Positions 1 through 7,495 are shown, counted from the stretch's first letter. The stretch is DNA of 9,442 nucleotides from UBA6120 sp964495145 (GCA_964495145.1 CAZBUP010000036.1:1-9442); one strand, 5' to 3'. Numbers and translations: made by a program. The notes: generated from the letters alone by a model not told the origin.

Positions 1-24
1 ATATTAATCAGGGGTTATTAATTA

Positions 25-2478
25 TTAAGCGTCAAGGGCGCGCTTTTTCAAGTTAATAAATACACCGAGCGACAATACCGAAATTAATGTAACGGCTATG
101 AACGAATATTCCTTGATTTTGCTCTGCATTGGCTCAGTTACGGCCTCACTGACGTTATAAGGTTGGCCGAGACTGTCTTCGATGAATTGGTTGCTCGACA
201 AATTGGCATACTTGTCAATGAGATACAAGTATCGTTCAAGCGCCAAGTCGATTTCTTCGTCGGTGGTATCCTCGTTGACGAAATAATCCTTGGTATTGTC
301 ATCCATATAGCCATATTCATCCGATAAGTAAACCCAGTCGACGCTACCGCCATCAAGGGATTCGCAGTAGGATGAGGTTTCAAGCAAGAAGAAATTGGCA
401 TAAGCGACGGCTTGATCGACGGAACTGGCGCCGACTTGATAGTTTACGGTATGATCGCCTAAATATGTGGTGGTATCGGTCGAAAATACATTCCACTCTA
501 GTGGTTGGAACGTCGTTGAAGGGCTATCGACGGAAGCGATTCGCGTCAAGGTTTTTTCTCCAAGACTGCCAGACCCATTGGCATAGGTGGTCGACCAAAA
601 TGAATCAAGGCCAATTTGACCGATCACATCGATCAAAACGTCATTCTTGTAAAGCCCCACGGCGTCATTCCCGTTGAAGTAAGTGACGGTGCTGGTGGTG
701 TCGGAAACGGATAGGATCGCGCTGATGGCACCAGAATTTCCAATCACGAATACGTCATCATGGGCTAAGGTACCTGACAAAGTCAAAGAGTAGGTTGGGG
801 TTATTGCACCATTTGAATACAATTTCACGGCATAATTGGCCAATGAAACGCTGGTTCCCGTGCCGTTATAAATCTCTAGAGCCTTGTTGTTGCTAGACCC
901 TTCAAGATATTCTGAGAAGAACAGGTCGCTGGCTCCGATTGTACCGATGACAGCTCCTTGATTGGTTAAAGCAATGTCATAACTGGCGGTTTTTCCAAGA
1001 TAGGAAACGACCACTTCCTGGGTGCCGATCGAGAGCATGTCGGGTTCGGCCACATAATAATCTTCGACTTCTTCACTGGTGCTGTCGCTATAGTAAGCGG
1101 TAACCGCGATGCCCGAACTTGAGAAGGTTTCGCCAAAAGTGAAGTTCTTATCAACCGAATCTGTATCCAGCTCAATGCTTTGAAGGACCCGTTCCGACTC
1201 GGAAACCGCCACGGAATAACTGGTGGTTTTGGTGACGCTTTCTTCGGTGTAGGAAACGGTAATCGTGGTATTGCCCGCGGTCGATAAAACGGAACCATGG
1301 GTCGGACTGGTCGTAAAGCCGGCGACGACTTTCGAAGTCGTATCCTCATAGTGGGCGGTGACCACTAAACCCGACGTATTCAATGTTTCGTTCAAGGCGT
1401 AGGAAGTCTTGGCGCCTTCGGCATTGACGGAAATGCTCGCCAAAGGCGAAGCCGAGGTTTGCCAGGCCGGGTTGGTCCCGACCGAACTGGTTTCGGCGGC
1501 GATGGTCGCCCCGCTGCCGGAGTAGTCGGCGTCATAGACGATGCGGCCCCATTCCGGGTGGTCGATGTAGGGATTGCGGTTGTGTTGGAAGTTGCGGTCG
1601 ATCAAATTGTTGCGGTGGATTTCATAAGCGTCGACCGGATCGAGTTCGTTCCATTCGAGGTAATGGGAAAGAAGCCCCATTTCGCCATAGACCGAAGCCG
1701 AAGAGGTGACCGTTCCGGTTAAATATTCGACGAGGCGCAGCATCGGGTTGCCGACGCTGGAATAGGTGATGTAACGGGTCGCCATGTAGAAGATCATACG
1801 GGCGACGTCACCTTTATACATGTCATGCGGTTCGAACACGGTTCCCGAGGAGAAGCCGACCGGGGTTCCGTTGTAGCCCATATTGGGATTGCCCCGCTCA
1901 TCGGGACGGGAGACGATGTTGCTGCCGACGTTACCATAATCATAGTTACTATGATAGTTGTTGAGTCCTTGGTCGGCGGCTCGCAGGTGATGGAGATCGG
2001 TACCAGCCGGGGCGTTTTCCCCAAAATTGCCGTGGGATTTGGCCCAGGTGTGCTCTTTGTTCCAAATGGTACTATGGTCGGCTGACCACTTGTAGGCGGT
2101 ACTCGTCACGCCATTGTAACCCCCATACATCAAATTCATGTAAGGGTCGTCTGAGAACGAATAGTTTGTCGTAGTTCCCAGCGGGGAAAGGGTCCAATCC
2201 CGATCGGTGATTTTCATAATGTCGGGCGTATCGTCGTAGCTAAATGAAGTATGTCCGTTGATGATGTCGTTCAATTCGGTTTTAAGAGCCGTGCCAGACA
2301 AGCCGGAGACGCCGGTGTAATAGGCATTGACTTGGGCATCGGTCAAATTGGCGGTGATGATGTCCCGACTCGACACGGCCGAGGCTTCGTATGGATTGCT
2401 CGCGGCCGCGATGAAAGTGATCATGGCCGAGAGGGTCAACGTGCCAAGGGCGATCATCCATGGTTTCTTTTGGTGCAT
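25..2478 (-). CDS. Secreted multidomain nuclease: endonuclease I, Ig-like repeats, lamin-tail domain, C-terminal membrane anchor
   Basis: Predicted 817-residue exported nuclease that would cut DNA (possibly RNA) at the cell surface. Residues 1-35 form a signal peptide (HQKKPW, then a hydrophobic stretch, no lipobox cysteine). Residues about 50-315 match the endonuclease I family (His-Me finger): NKEHTWAKSHG at 140-150, carrying the expected catalytic Glu142-His143, then TDLHHLRAAD at 160-169 with Asn-rich NNYHSN, and the closing QHNRNPYIDHPEW at 298-310. Residues about 345-425 and 430-505 look like two bacterial Ig-like modules. About 515-640 resembles a lamin-tail domain (LFFSEYLEGSSNNKALEIYN at 519-538). 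About 686-770 is an acidic, probably helical region. Residues 791-810 form a membrane helix followed by KKR, with no LPXTG, so the protein is probably tethered facing outward. The ATG is supported by an AGG-type ribosome site 9 bases upstream. It is transcribed divergently from comEB. The nuclease fold is firm; the Ig and acidic-region calls rest on appearance only. Confidence 0.85.
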   Translation of the reverse strand: MHQKKPWMIALGTLTLSAMITFIAAASNPYEASAVSSRDIITANLTDAQVNAYYTGVSGLSGTALKTELNDIINGHTSFSYDDTPDIMKITDRDWTLSPLGTTTNYSFSDDPYMNLMYGGYNGVTSTAYKWSADHSTIWNKEHTWAKSHGNFGENAPAGTDLHHLRAADQGLNNYHSNYDYGNVGSNIVSRPDERGNPNMGYNGTPVGFSSGTVFEPHDMYKGDVARMIFYMATRYITYSSVGNPMLRLVEYLTGTVTSSASVYGEMGLLSHYLEWNELDPVDAYEIHRNNLIDRNFQHNRNPYIDHPEWGRIVYDADYSGSGATIAAETSSVGTNPAWQTSASPLASISVNAEGAKTSYALNETLNTSGLVVTAHYEDTTSKVVAGFTTSPTHGSVLSTAGNTTITVSYTEESVTKTTSYSVAVSESERVLQSIELDTDSVDKNFTFGETFSSSGIAVTAYYSDSTSEEVEDYYVAEPDMLSIGTQEVVVSYLGKTASYDIALTNQGAVIGTIGASDLFFSEYLEGSSNNKALEIYNGTGTSVSLANYAVKLYSNGAITPTYSLTLSGTLAHDDVFVIGNSGAISAILSVSDTTSTVTYFNGNDAVGLYKNDVLIDVIGQIGLDSFWSTTYANGSGSLGEKTLTRIASVDSPSTTFQPLEWNVFSTDTTTYLGDHTVNYQVGASSVDQAVAYANFFLLETSSYCESLDGGSVDWVYLSDEYGYMDDNTKDYFVNEDTTDEEIDLALERYLYLIDKYANLSSNQFIEDSLGQPYNVSEAVTEPMQSKIKEYSFIAVTLISVLSLGVFINLKKRALDA

Positions 2479-2514
2479 TTTATTCGGTTACCTATCTTTG
2501 ATAGACAGTAGATA

Positions 2515-2542
2515 ATATTAGCATTTATGGGACGAGAGTAAA
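2515..2542 (-). promoter_or_regulatory. Promoter of the secreted nuclease gene
   Basis: Reading the minus strand, TTTACT (2537-2542) is followed after 16 bases by TAATAT (2515-2520), and the -10 is preceded by TGC, giving an extended TGN -10. It lies about 37 bases upstream of the nuclease ATG, which also has GATAGG upstream as ribosome binding site (complement near 2490-2496). The fit to a sigma-A promoter is reasonable but was judged by eye. Confidence 0.5.
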
Positions 2543-2603
2543 TAATAATTTAAAAAACCCGTATCTGCTTCATCAAGGTTCACACCCAGCGAAAACGAGA
2601 ACA

Positions 2604-2620
2604 TGGAAATTATATTTCCA
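2604..2620. repeat. Inverted repeat in the divergent promoter region (possible operator)
   Basis: TGGAAAT and ATTTCCA form perfect 7-base arms around a TAT spacer. The site lies between the nuclease promoter (from 2542 down) and the comEB promoter (from 2691 up), and no run of T follows in either direction, so it is not an obvious terminator. A dimeric regulator could bind here, but nothing in the window names one. AT-rich sequence makes a chance palindrome possible. Confidence 0.35.
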
Positions 2621-2690
2621 ATTATTATATTACCATTCATCGCGACCATCAGCGAAAAAGGAGAACCGCTCCATTCGCACTATGGTAAGG

Positions 2691-2716
2691 TTGACGACGA
2701 ACTATTATGATATAAT
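2691..2716 (+). promoter_or_regulatory. Extended -10 promoter of the comEB-ecf-truA operon
   Basis: TGATATAAT at 2708-2716 is a perfect extended -10 element, and a TTGACG at 2691-2696 lies 14 bases upstream of the hexamer, shorter than the usual 17. The extended element probably compensates. GAGAGG at 2725-2730 is the ribosome site for the ATG at 2738. The same TGATATAAT string precedes the yebC-family gene. Confidence 0.65.
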
Positions 2717-2737
2717 AGCAAACCGAGAGGACCACAC

Positions 2738-3220
2738 ATGATCAGCAAACGGAACGACTACATCTCCTGGGACGAATATTTCATGGGCATCGCCATGATG
2801 TCGGCCCTCAGAAGCAAAGATCCTTCGACCCAAGTGGGCGCCTGCATCGCCGACAAAGACCACAAAGTCGTTTCCATCGGGTATAACGGGATGCCGATGG
2901 GCTGCCATGACGACATCTGCCCGTGGGGGCCCGGCGAAGGCCTCGAAAGCAAATACCTCTACGTGTGCCACGCCGAGCTGAACGCCATTTTGAACACCCG
3001 GGACGGAACCGCCCTAAAAGGGTGCTGCCTGTACGTGACGCTATTCCCTTGCAACGAATGCGCCAAGGCCATCATCCAATCGGGCATCAAGGAAGTGGTG
3101 TTCGGTTCCGACAAATACGCCGAGCAAATCTCGTTCAAAGCCAGCAAGAAAATGTTTGAAATGGCCGGGGTCGCTTACCGACAATACATCGGACGCACAC
3201 CCGCCATCGAATACAAATAA
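2738..3220 (+). CDS. comEB: dCMP deaminase (ComEB family)
   Basis: A 160-residue zinc enzyme that converts dCMP to dUMP, feeding thymidylate synthesis in the cytoplasm. The cytidine/deoxycytidylate deaminase signature is complete: HAE at 78-80 (zinc ligand His78 and catalytic Glu80) and PCNEC at 104-108 (zinc ligands Cys105 and Cys108). The N-terminal DPSTQVGA (28-35) and GYNGMPMGC (48-56) are typical of dCMP deaminases rather than free cytidine deaminases. Length matches the family. The ATG has GAGAGG 7 bases upstream and an extended -10 promoter in front, making this the first gene of the operon. The name comEB comes from its place beside competence genes in Bacillus; no competence genes are seen here. 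Divergence from a secreted nuclease suggests, without proving, a role in reusing nucleotides. Confidence 0.93.
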   Translation: MISKRNDYISWDEYFMGIAMMSALRSKDPSTQVGACIADKDHKVVSIGYNGMPMGCHDDICPWGPGEGLESKYLYVCHAELNAILNTRDGTALKGCCLYVTLFPCNECAKAIIQSGIKEVVFGSDKYAEQISFKASKKMFEMAGVAYRQYIGRTPAIEYK

Positions 3221-3222
3221 CC

Positions 3223-3459
3223 ATGAAAAAACATCCTGCCAAGCCACCCATCTTCACCCATGCCTTTTTCAACCGCTTCGTCATCATTACTTTGGTCTAC
3301 CTGTTGGCTGGATCCATCGTGTGGGGCACCATCGCCCGGATGTTCCCCCAAGGGATCGAACCGGTCTGGCTCTTGTGGCTTGTAATCGGGCTATCGCTCT
3401 TTGTCTATGTGGCGGCCGTCGTCGTCATCGAAGTCTTGATTCGCAAGAGGATCCGCTAG
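3223..3459 (+). CDS. Unknown small membrane protein with two transmembrane helices
   Basis: A 78-residue protein that I do not recognise. It has a basic N-terminus (MKKHPAKPP), a first hydrophobic helix at about 17-38, a second at about 48-72 and a basic C-terminal tail (RKRIR). The charge pattern suggests that both ends are cytoplasmic with a short external loop. The ATG starts 2 bases after the comEB stop and has no clear ribosome site, so translation is probably coupled to comEB. Its TAG stop overlaps the GTG start of ecfA1 by one base, which argues that it is a real gene of the operon. It could be an accessory membrane protein of the ECF transporter or unrelated; the sequence does not decide. 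Confidence 0.7.
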   Translation: MKKHPAKPPIFTHAFFNRFVIITLVYLLAGSIVWGTIARMFPQGIEPVWLLWLVIGLSLFVYVAAVVVIEVLIRKRIR

Positions 3460-4270
3460 TGGCCATCCTCCGCATCGAAAACCTTTCGTTTTCCTACGAT
3501 GGGCAAACGGACGTTTTAAAGNNNNNNNNNNGGTCGAAACCGGCCGTTATTTATCGATCATCGGCCATAACGGCAGCGGCAAATCGACGCTAGCCAAGCT
3601 GATCGTCGGACTATTGGAATCCAAACGGGGCCACGTTTACGTTTTCGACCAAGAGTTGACGCCCAAATCCATCACCCAAATTCGTCCCCATCTCGGCATC
3701 GTGTTTCAAAACCCCGACAACCAATTCATCGGGGCGACGGTGGCCGACGACATCGCCTTTGGGCTTGAAAATCGCCGTATTCCCCATGAGGAAATGCAAC
3801 CCTTGATCGACGAATTCGCCGGAAAAGTCAAAATGACGGATTTTTTAGACAAGGAACCGAGCAACCTATCCGGTGGCCAAAAGCAACGGGTGGCCATCGC
3901 CGGGGTCTTGGCCATGCATCCGGATTTGATCATCCTCGACGAAGCCACGGCCATGCTCGACCCCAAGGGCAAGCGCGAGATCCGCGACATCGCCCTGGAG
4001 ATGAAAAAAGACGATCCCAACTTGACCATCATCTCGATCACCCATGACATCGAGGAAGCTTATCGAAGCGATGAAATCGTCGTGTTGAACGAAGGATCGA
4101 TTGCGTTGCGGGGCACGCCAGACGAAGTTTTTTCCAAACGGGAAGAACTGCGGGCAATCGACCTCGACATCCCCTTCGTCTTGAAGATGAAAGAAGCGCT
4201 TGAACAGGCCGGCATCGAAGTCGGCGACGCCAAAACCATCAAACAGCTGTCGGAGGCCTTATGCCGATAA
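3459..4270 (+). CDS. ecfA1: ECF transporter ATPase EcfA1 (interrupted by an assembly gap)
   Basis: One of the two ATPases that power energy-coupling-factor vitamin importers from the cytoplasmic side. The GTG start at 3459 overlaps the preceding stop and has AAGAGG 8 bases upstream; it gives VAILRIENLSFSYDGQ. Ten Ns (3522-3531) then break the frame, and the gene resumes one frame over at 3533 (VETGRYLSIIG). After the gap come Walker A GHNGSGKST, Q-loop FQNPDNQF, signature LSGGQKQR, Walker B LIILDEAT and the H-loop SITHD. Ala rather than Pro after the Walker B Glu is usual for EcfA1. Alignment in my head to B. subtilis EcfA1 suggests five missing residues, a true gap of 14 bases, and a product of about 271 residues. 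I therefore treat it as an intact gene with an assembly flaw, not a pseudogene. It overlaps ecfA2 by 10 bases. Confidence 0.9.
3522..3531. other. Assembly gap of 10 Ns within ecfA1
   Basis: Ten consecutive undetermined bases, probably a placeholder of arbitrary length. The reading frame before the gap ends with Lys at 3519-3521 and the one after begins at 3533, so the true gap must be 2 modulo 3. A length of 14 bases would restore a normal EcfA1 N-terminus. Confidence 0.97.
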
Positions 4271-5112
4271 AATTCACCGACGTCAGCTACGTTTATTCGC
4301 CCAAGACCCCGTTCCAAAACGAGGCTTTGCGCCATATCAATCTTGACATCAAAGACGGGTCCTTTACGGCCATCGTCGGCCATACCGGCAGCGGCAAATC
4401 GACCTTGATCCAACATATTAACGCCTTGCTGTTGCCCTCGACCGGCACCATCACGATCGACGACATGAAGATTGTCGCCAAAGAGAAGGTCAAGCACATC
4501 AAGATGTTCCGCAAGAACGCCGGGCTCGTTTTCCAATTCCCCGAATACCAACTGTTCGAGGAATCGGTCGAAAAAGACGTGGCATTTGGGCCAAGAAATT
4601 TCGGGGCCGACGAGAAAACCGCGCTTGAAAAAGCCCATGCCGCCTTGAAGCAGGTCGGCATCGAGGAAGCCCTCTACAAGCGGTCGCCTTTCGAATTGTC
4701 GGGCGGCCAACGCCGCCGGGTAGCCATCGCCGGGATCATCGCCATGGAGCCCAAGGTGTTGGTGCTCGATGAGCCGACGGCCGGTCTTGATCCCCGCGGC
4801 GCTCAGGAAATGATGGACCTGTTCGACCAAGTGCACCGCTCGGGCACCACCATCGTGCTGGTTACCCACGACATGAACATCGTCCTGCGCTACGCTAGCG
4901 ACGTCATCGTCATGAAGGAAGGGACCATCGTCAAGACGACCGATCCCTTGTCGCTATTTGAAAGCAATTATGAGGATTATCATCTAGAGATTCCTAACCT
5001 CTACCATTTTGCCAATCTGCTCCGCCACGGCGGTTACCAGTTCGACATGAAGAAAATCCGAACCATCGCCGACATGGTCGACGTCATCAAAGGGGGACGC
5101 GCCCATGGCTAA
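4261..5112 (+). CDS. ecfA2: ECF transporter ATPase EcfA2
   Basis: The second ATPase (283 residues) of the ECF module, which pairs with EcfA1 and docks onto EcfT. All ABC motifs are intact: Walker A GHTGSGKST at 40-48, Q-loop FQFPEYQLF at 91-99, signature LSGGQ at 146-150, Walker B VLVLDEPT at 166-173 and the switch His203. The FPEYQLF form of the Q-loop and the C-terminal extension after about 230 are typical of EcfA2. The ATG lies inside the end of ecfA1 (10-base overlap) with GGAGG four bases upstream, a close spacing compatible with translational coupling. The two ATPases are diverged paralogues rather than a recent duplication. Confidence 0.95.
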   Translation: MPIKFTDVSYVYSPKTPFQNEALRHINLDIKDGSFTAIVGHTGSGKSTLIQHINALLLPSTGTITIDDMKIVAKEKVKHIKMFRKNAGLVFQFPEYQLFEESVEKDVAFGPRNFGADEKTALEKAHAALKQVGIEEALYKRSPFELSGGQRRRVAIAGIIAMEPKVLVLDEPTAGLDPRGAQEMMDLFDQVHRSGTTIVLVTHDMNIVLRYASDVIVMKEGTIVKTTDPLSLFESNYEDYHLEIPNLYHFANLLRHGGYQFDMKKIRTIADMVDVIKGGRAHG

Positions 5113-5953
5113 TCTGGCCCTCGGACGCTATGTCCCGTACGATTCGATCATCCATCGCCTCGACCCGCGCTTGAAACTCGCCTCTTTGATCGTGCTGATG
5201 GTCGGCGTTTTCATGAAATTCGCCAACGTTGGCATGAATTTCGTCATGTATGGGATCTTGTTCATTTTGATCATCGCCTTGATGGGTATCAGCCACATCA
5301 AGTTTTCGAGCCTGTTCAAGCAGCTGAAAGCCCTGTGGATCATGATCGCTTTCCTATTGATCATCAATACGATCGTGCCCAACAGCGGGCCGATTGCCTT
5401 TTCGATCGGCACCTGGAACATTTACTGGAACGCCATTTTCCAAACGGCGTATATCATCATCCGATTGATTTTGATGATTGGGCTGACGATGGTGCTGACC
5501 TCGACCACGCGGCCGCTGGATTTGACTTACGCCATCGAATGGTATTTATTGCCCTTGAAGGTCATCCGCTTCCCGGCCCACGAAATCGCGATGACGATTT
5601 CCATTGCCTTGCGGTTCATTCCGACGTTGCTTGATGAAACGTACCGCATCATGAAAGCCCAAGCTTCCCGGGGCGTGGATTTCATTTCCGGAAAACTGTC
5701 GGAAAAAGTCCGGGCTATCGTCTCTTTGATCGTGCCGCTGTTCATTTCGGCTTTCCAACGGAGCGAAGAATTGGCCAACGCCATGGAAGCGCGCGGATAT
5801 AATCCAAGCGAAAAAAGAACCCGTTATCGCCTCATGCATTGGCGCCTCTCTGATACCATCGGATTATTGACGACCGCCATTTTGTTGGGCGGGCTCATCA
5901 CCGTCTCGGTCATGAAACTCGATTTCGTCGCCATCGTCGGAGGATGGTTTTAA
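5105..5953 (+). CDS. ecfT: ECF transporter transmembrane scaffold EcfT
   Basis: The integral membrane subunit (282 residues) that links the EcfA1-EcfA2 ATPase pair to interchangeable substrate-binding S components. The N-terminus YVPYDSIIHRLDPRLK (9-24) is characteristic. Hydrophobic helices lie at about 26-60, 77-92, 110-132, 205-217 and 250-277. The two cytoplasmic coupling motifs carrying the Arg-Gly pair, which contact the ATPases, are present as KAQASRG (184-190) and NAMEARGY (225-232). The start overlaps ecfA2 by 8 bases and has AGGGGG 8 bases upstream. No S component is encoded here, so substrates must be determined by genes elsewhere, as in group II ECF systems. Confidence 0.95.
   Translation: MANLALGRYVPYDSIIHRLDPRLKLASLIVLMVGVFMKFANVGMNFVMYGILFILIIALMGISHIKFSSLFKQLKALWIMIAFLLIINTIVPNSGPIAFSIGTWNIYWNAIFQTAYIIIRLILMIGLTMVLTSTTRPLDLTYAIEWYLLPLKVIRFPAHEIAMTISIALRFIPTLLDETYRIMKAQASRGVDFISGKLSEKVRAIVSLIVPLFISAFQRSEELANAMEARGYNPSEKRTRYRLMHWRLSDTIGLLTTAILLGGLITVSVMKLDFVAIVGGWF
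5939..5943 (+). promoter_or_regulatory. Ribosome binding site that decides the truA start
   Basis: GGAGG at 5939-5943 directly abuts an in-frame ATG at 5944 (zero spacing) but stands 9 bases before the ATG at 5953. The second ATG also overlaps the ecfT stop as TAATG and gives the usual TruA N-terminus MRYLATLSYDG. Confidence 0.7.
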
Positions 5954-6684
5954 TGCGTTACCTCGCCACGCTCAGTTATGACGGTACCGCTTATAACGGT
6001 TGGCAAAAGCAACCCGATGCCCCGACGATCCAAGGCGAAGTCGAACGCATCTTATCGATGATCCTAAATCAACCGATTGAAGTCTACGGAAGCGGGCGGA
6101 CCGACCGCGGCGTCCATAGTTATGGGCAAACCTGCCATTTCGACGTCGACAAAGACCTAGACTTGAATAAGCTGAAAACCGGCTTCAACCGTTTGGTCAA
6201 ACCCGATGTCTTCATGACCGGGCTGAAACGGGTCAAGCCCGATTTCCATGCCCGGTATAACGCCAAATCGAAAGTCTATTTCTATCTGATTAATAATGGA
6301 ACCTATTCCCCTTTCATTCGGGATTATGCCCAGCAAATCCGCGATCGATTGGATATCGAAGCCATGAAACAAGCCGCCGAATCATTCTTGGGAACCCATC
6401 GGTTTTGGGATTTCACCACCAAAGACGAAGACAAAGACGGATTCATGCGCGAGATCCGTTCCATCAAGATTAAGCAATCACGCGGCATGGTCCGCGTCGA
6501 TATTTTGGGCAATGGCTTCATGACCTACATGGTGCGGTTCATCGTCGGGACTTTGATTGCCATCGGTCAACACCGCGAAAACCTCGACTTCGTCAAGCAG
6601 CACCTTGACGGGACGTCGCGAAACGTCATTTCCTATAAAGCGGAGGCCCAGGGTCTTTACCTATATCGGGTCTATTACAAATGA
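5953..6684 (+). CDS. truA: tRNA pseudouridine(38-40) synthase TruA
   Basis: Converts uridines 38-40 in the tRNA anticodon arm to pseudouridine. From the ATG at 5953 the product is 243 residues, normal for the family. The N-terminal RYLATLSYDGTAYNGWQ and the catalytic motif GSGRTDRGVH (46-55, catalytic Asp51) are diagnostic. Later motifs include DFHARYNAKSKVYFY and the C-terminal GNGFMTYMVRFIVGTL. The start was chosen by its ribosome site, the one-base overlap with ecfT, and the family N-terminus; the ATG at 5944 would add only MVL. The stop is TGA, in an ATGA overlap with the next gene. TruA downstream of ecfT is a conserved arrangement in Bacillota. Confidence 0.96.
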   Translation: MRYLATLSYDGTAYNGWQKQPDAPTIQGEVERILSMILNQPIEVYGSGRTDRGVHSYGQTCHFDVDKDLDLNKLKTGFNRLVKPDVFMTGLKRVKPDFHARYNAKSKVYFYLINNGTYSPFIRDYAQQIRDRLDIEAMKQAAESFLGTHRFWDFTTKDEDKDGFMREIRSIKIKQSRGMVRVDILGNGFMTYMVRFIVGTLIAIGQHRENLDFVKQHLDGTSRNVISYKAEAQGLYLYRVYYK

Positions 6685-7484
6685 GCGCCTTTAAATTGGA
6701 TTATTGCTACCACACCCATACGTGGCGCTGCGGCCACGCCATCGGGCGCGATGAAGACTATGTGAAGAAAGCCATTCAGGCCGGACTCAAAGTCTTGGGC
6801 TTTTCCGACCATATTTTCTTTCCCGGCATCCAGCAGCGGGGCAGTCGCGGCGATTACGAGCAGCTTGAGGATTACGTCAATTCGATCCGCGACCTTCAAG
6901 ACCAATACGCCGACCAGATTACCATCCATCTCGGTTTCGAGGCCGAGTATTACCGCGACTTTGACCATTATTACCGGGAACTGCTTCGGACCGGCATCAT
7001 CGATTACCTGATTCTGGCCCAGCATTACCGATATGAAAACGGGCGCCCGACTTTCTATTACGGGTATGCCCGCACCGCCGAAGAAATCCAAGCGTATGGG
7101 CGCGAACTCATCCAGGGCATGGAAACCAAACTATTCAAATACGTGGCCCATCCCGATTTGTTCATGGCCCATTATAGCGATGGTTTCGACGAGACGGCCG
7201 AACAGGTGACCCGCGACATTTGCGCGGCGGCCAAGCGGCTCGACATGCCGCTTGAACTCAATTTAGGGGCCATCCGTTTTGGGGGCCAGCGGCTCATCGG
7301 CAACGAACTCCGCTACCTGTATCCGTATCCGCCATTTTGGAAGATTGTCAAAGAATACGATTTGAAGGTCATCTTGGGCATCGACGCCCACGATCCCGAC
7401 GACCTGCTGGATCCCCGGGTCCAAATCATCATCGACATGATGCTTGATTTGAAACTCAAACATATCGATCGCCTCGATATCTAA
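6681..7484 (+). CDS. PHP-domain phosphoesterase, histidinol-phosphatase (HisK/HisJ)-like
   Basis: A 267-residue metal-dependent phosphoesterase of the PHP superfamily. The metal-binding motifs are present in order: HTHTWRCGHA (11-20; His11, His13, His19), GFSDH (40-44), Glu88 in GFEAEY, His115 in LAQHY, AHPDLF (156-161) and GIDAHDP (233-239; Asp235, His237). This arrangement and length fit the monofunctional histidinol-phosphatase branch, which releases phosphate from histidinol phosphate. No other histidine genes are in the window, so the natural substrate is uncertain; PHP proteins of this type also act on other phosphate esters. The ATG overlaps the truA TGA (ATGA), so it is probably translated by coupling, and it appears to be the last gene of the operon. 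Confidence 0.85.
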   Translation: MSAFKLDYCYHTHTWRCGHAIGRDEDYVKKAIQAGLKVLGFSDHIFFPGIQQRGSRGDYEQLEDYVNSIRDLQDQYADQITIHLGFEAEYYRDFDHYYRELLRTGIIDYLILAQHYRYENGRPTFYYGYARTAEEIQAYGRELIQGMETKLFKYVAHPDLFMAHYSDGFDETAEQVTRDICAAAKRLDMPLELNLGAIRFGGQRLIGNELRYLYPYPPFWKIVKEYDLKVILGIDAHDPDDLLDPRVQIIIDMMLDLKLKHIDRLDI

Positions 7485-7495
7485 CTGCTTGTCAG

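Noticed and set aside
1..24. ATTAAT repeated as a hairpin with a CAGGGGTT loop just after the nuclease gene
   Set aside because: The stem is only A-T pairs and self-complementary, and the window edge cuts the context, so a terminator cannot be claimed.
2603..2710. A 35-codon open frame on the plus strand (MEIIFPIIILPF...) between the divergent promoters
   Set aside because: No ribosome site in front of the ATG, its end runs into the comEB -10 element, and the start overlaps the palindrome. Could be a leader peptide, but there is no support beyond being open.
3459..4270. ecfA1 as a frameshifted pseudogene
   Set aside because: The only break coincides with the 10 Ns; every motif before and after it is intact, so an assembly gap of wrong length is the simpler explanation.
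4060..4869. Long open frame of 269 codons on the minus strand opposite ecfA1/ecfA2
   Set aside because: It lies fully opposite genes with intact ABC motifs, has no recognisable domain or ribosome site, and is explained by codon bias of the sense strand. The same applies to other antisense frames over the nuclease, ecfT, PHP and yebC genes.
5944..5952. Alternative truA start at 5944 (adds MVL)
   Set aside because: The ribosome site abuts this ATG with no spacing, while the ATG at 5953 has normal spacing, overlaps the ecfT stop and gives the family N-terminus.
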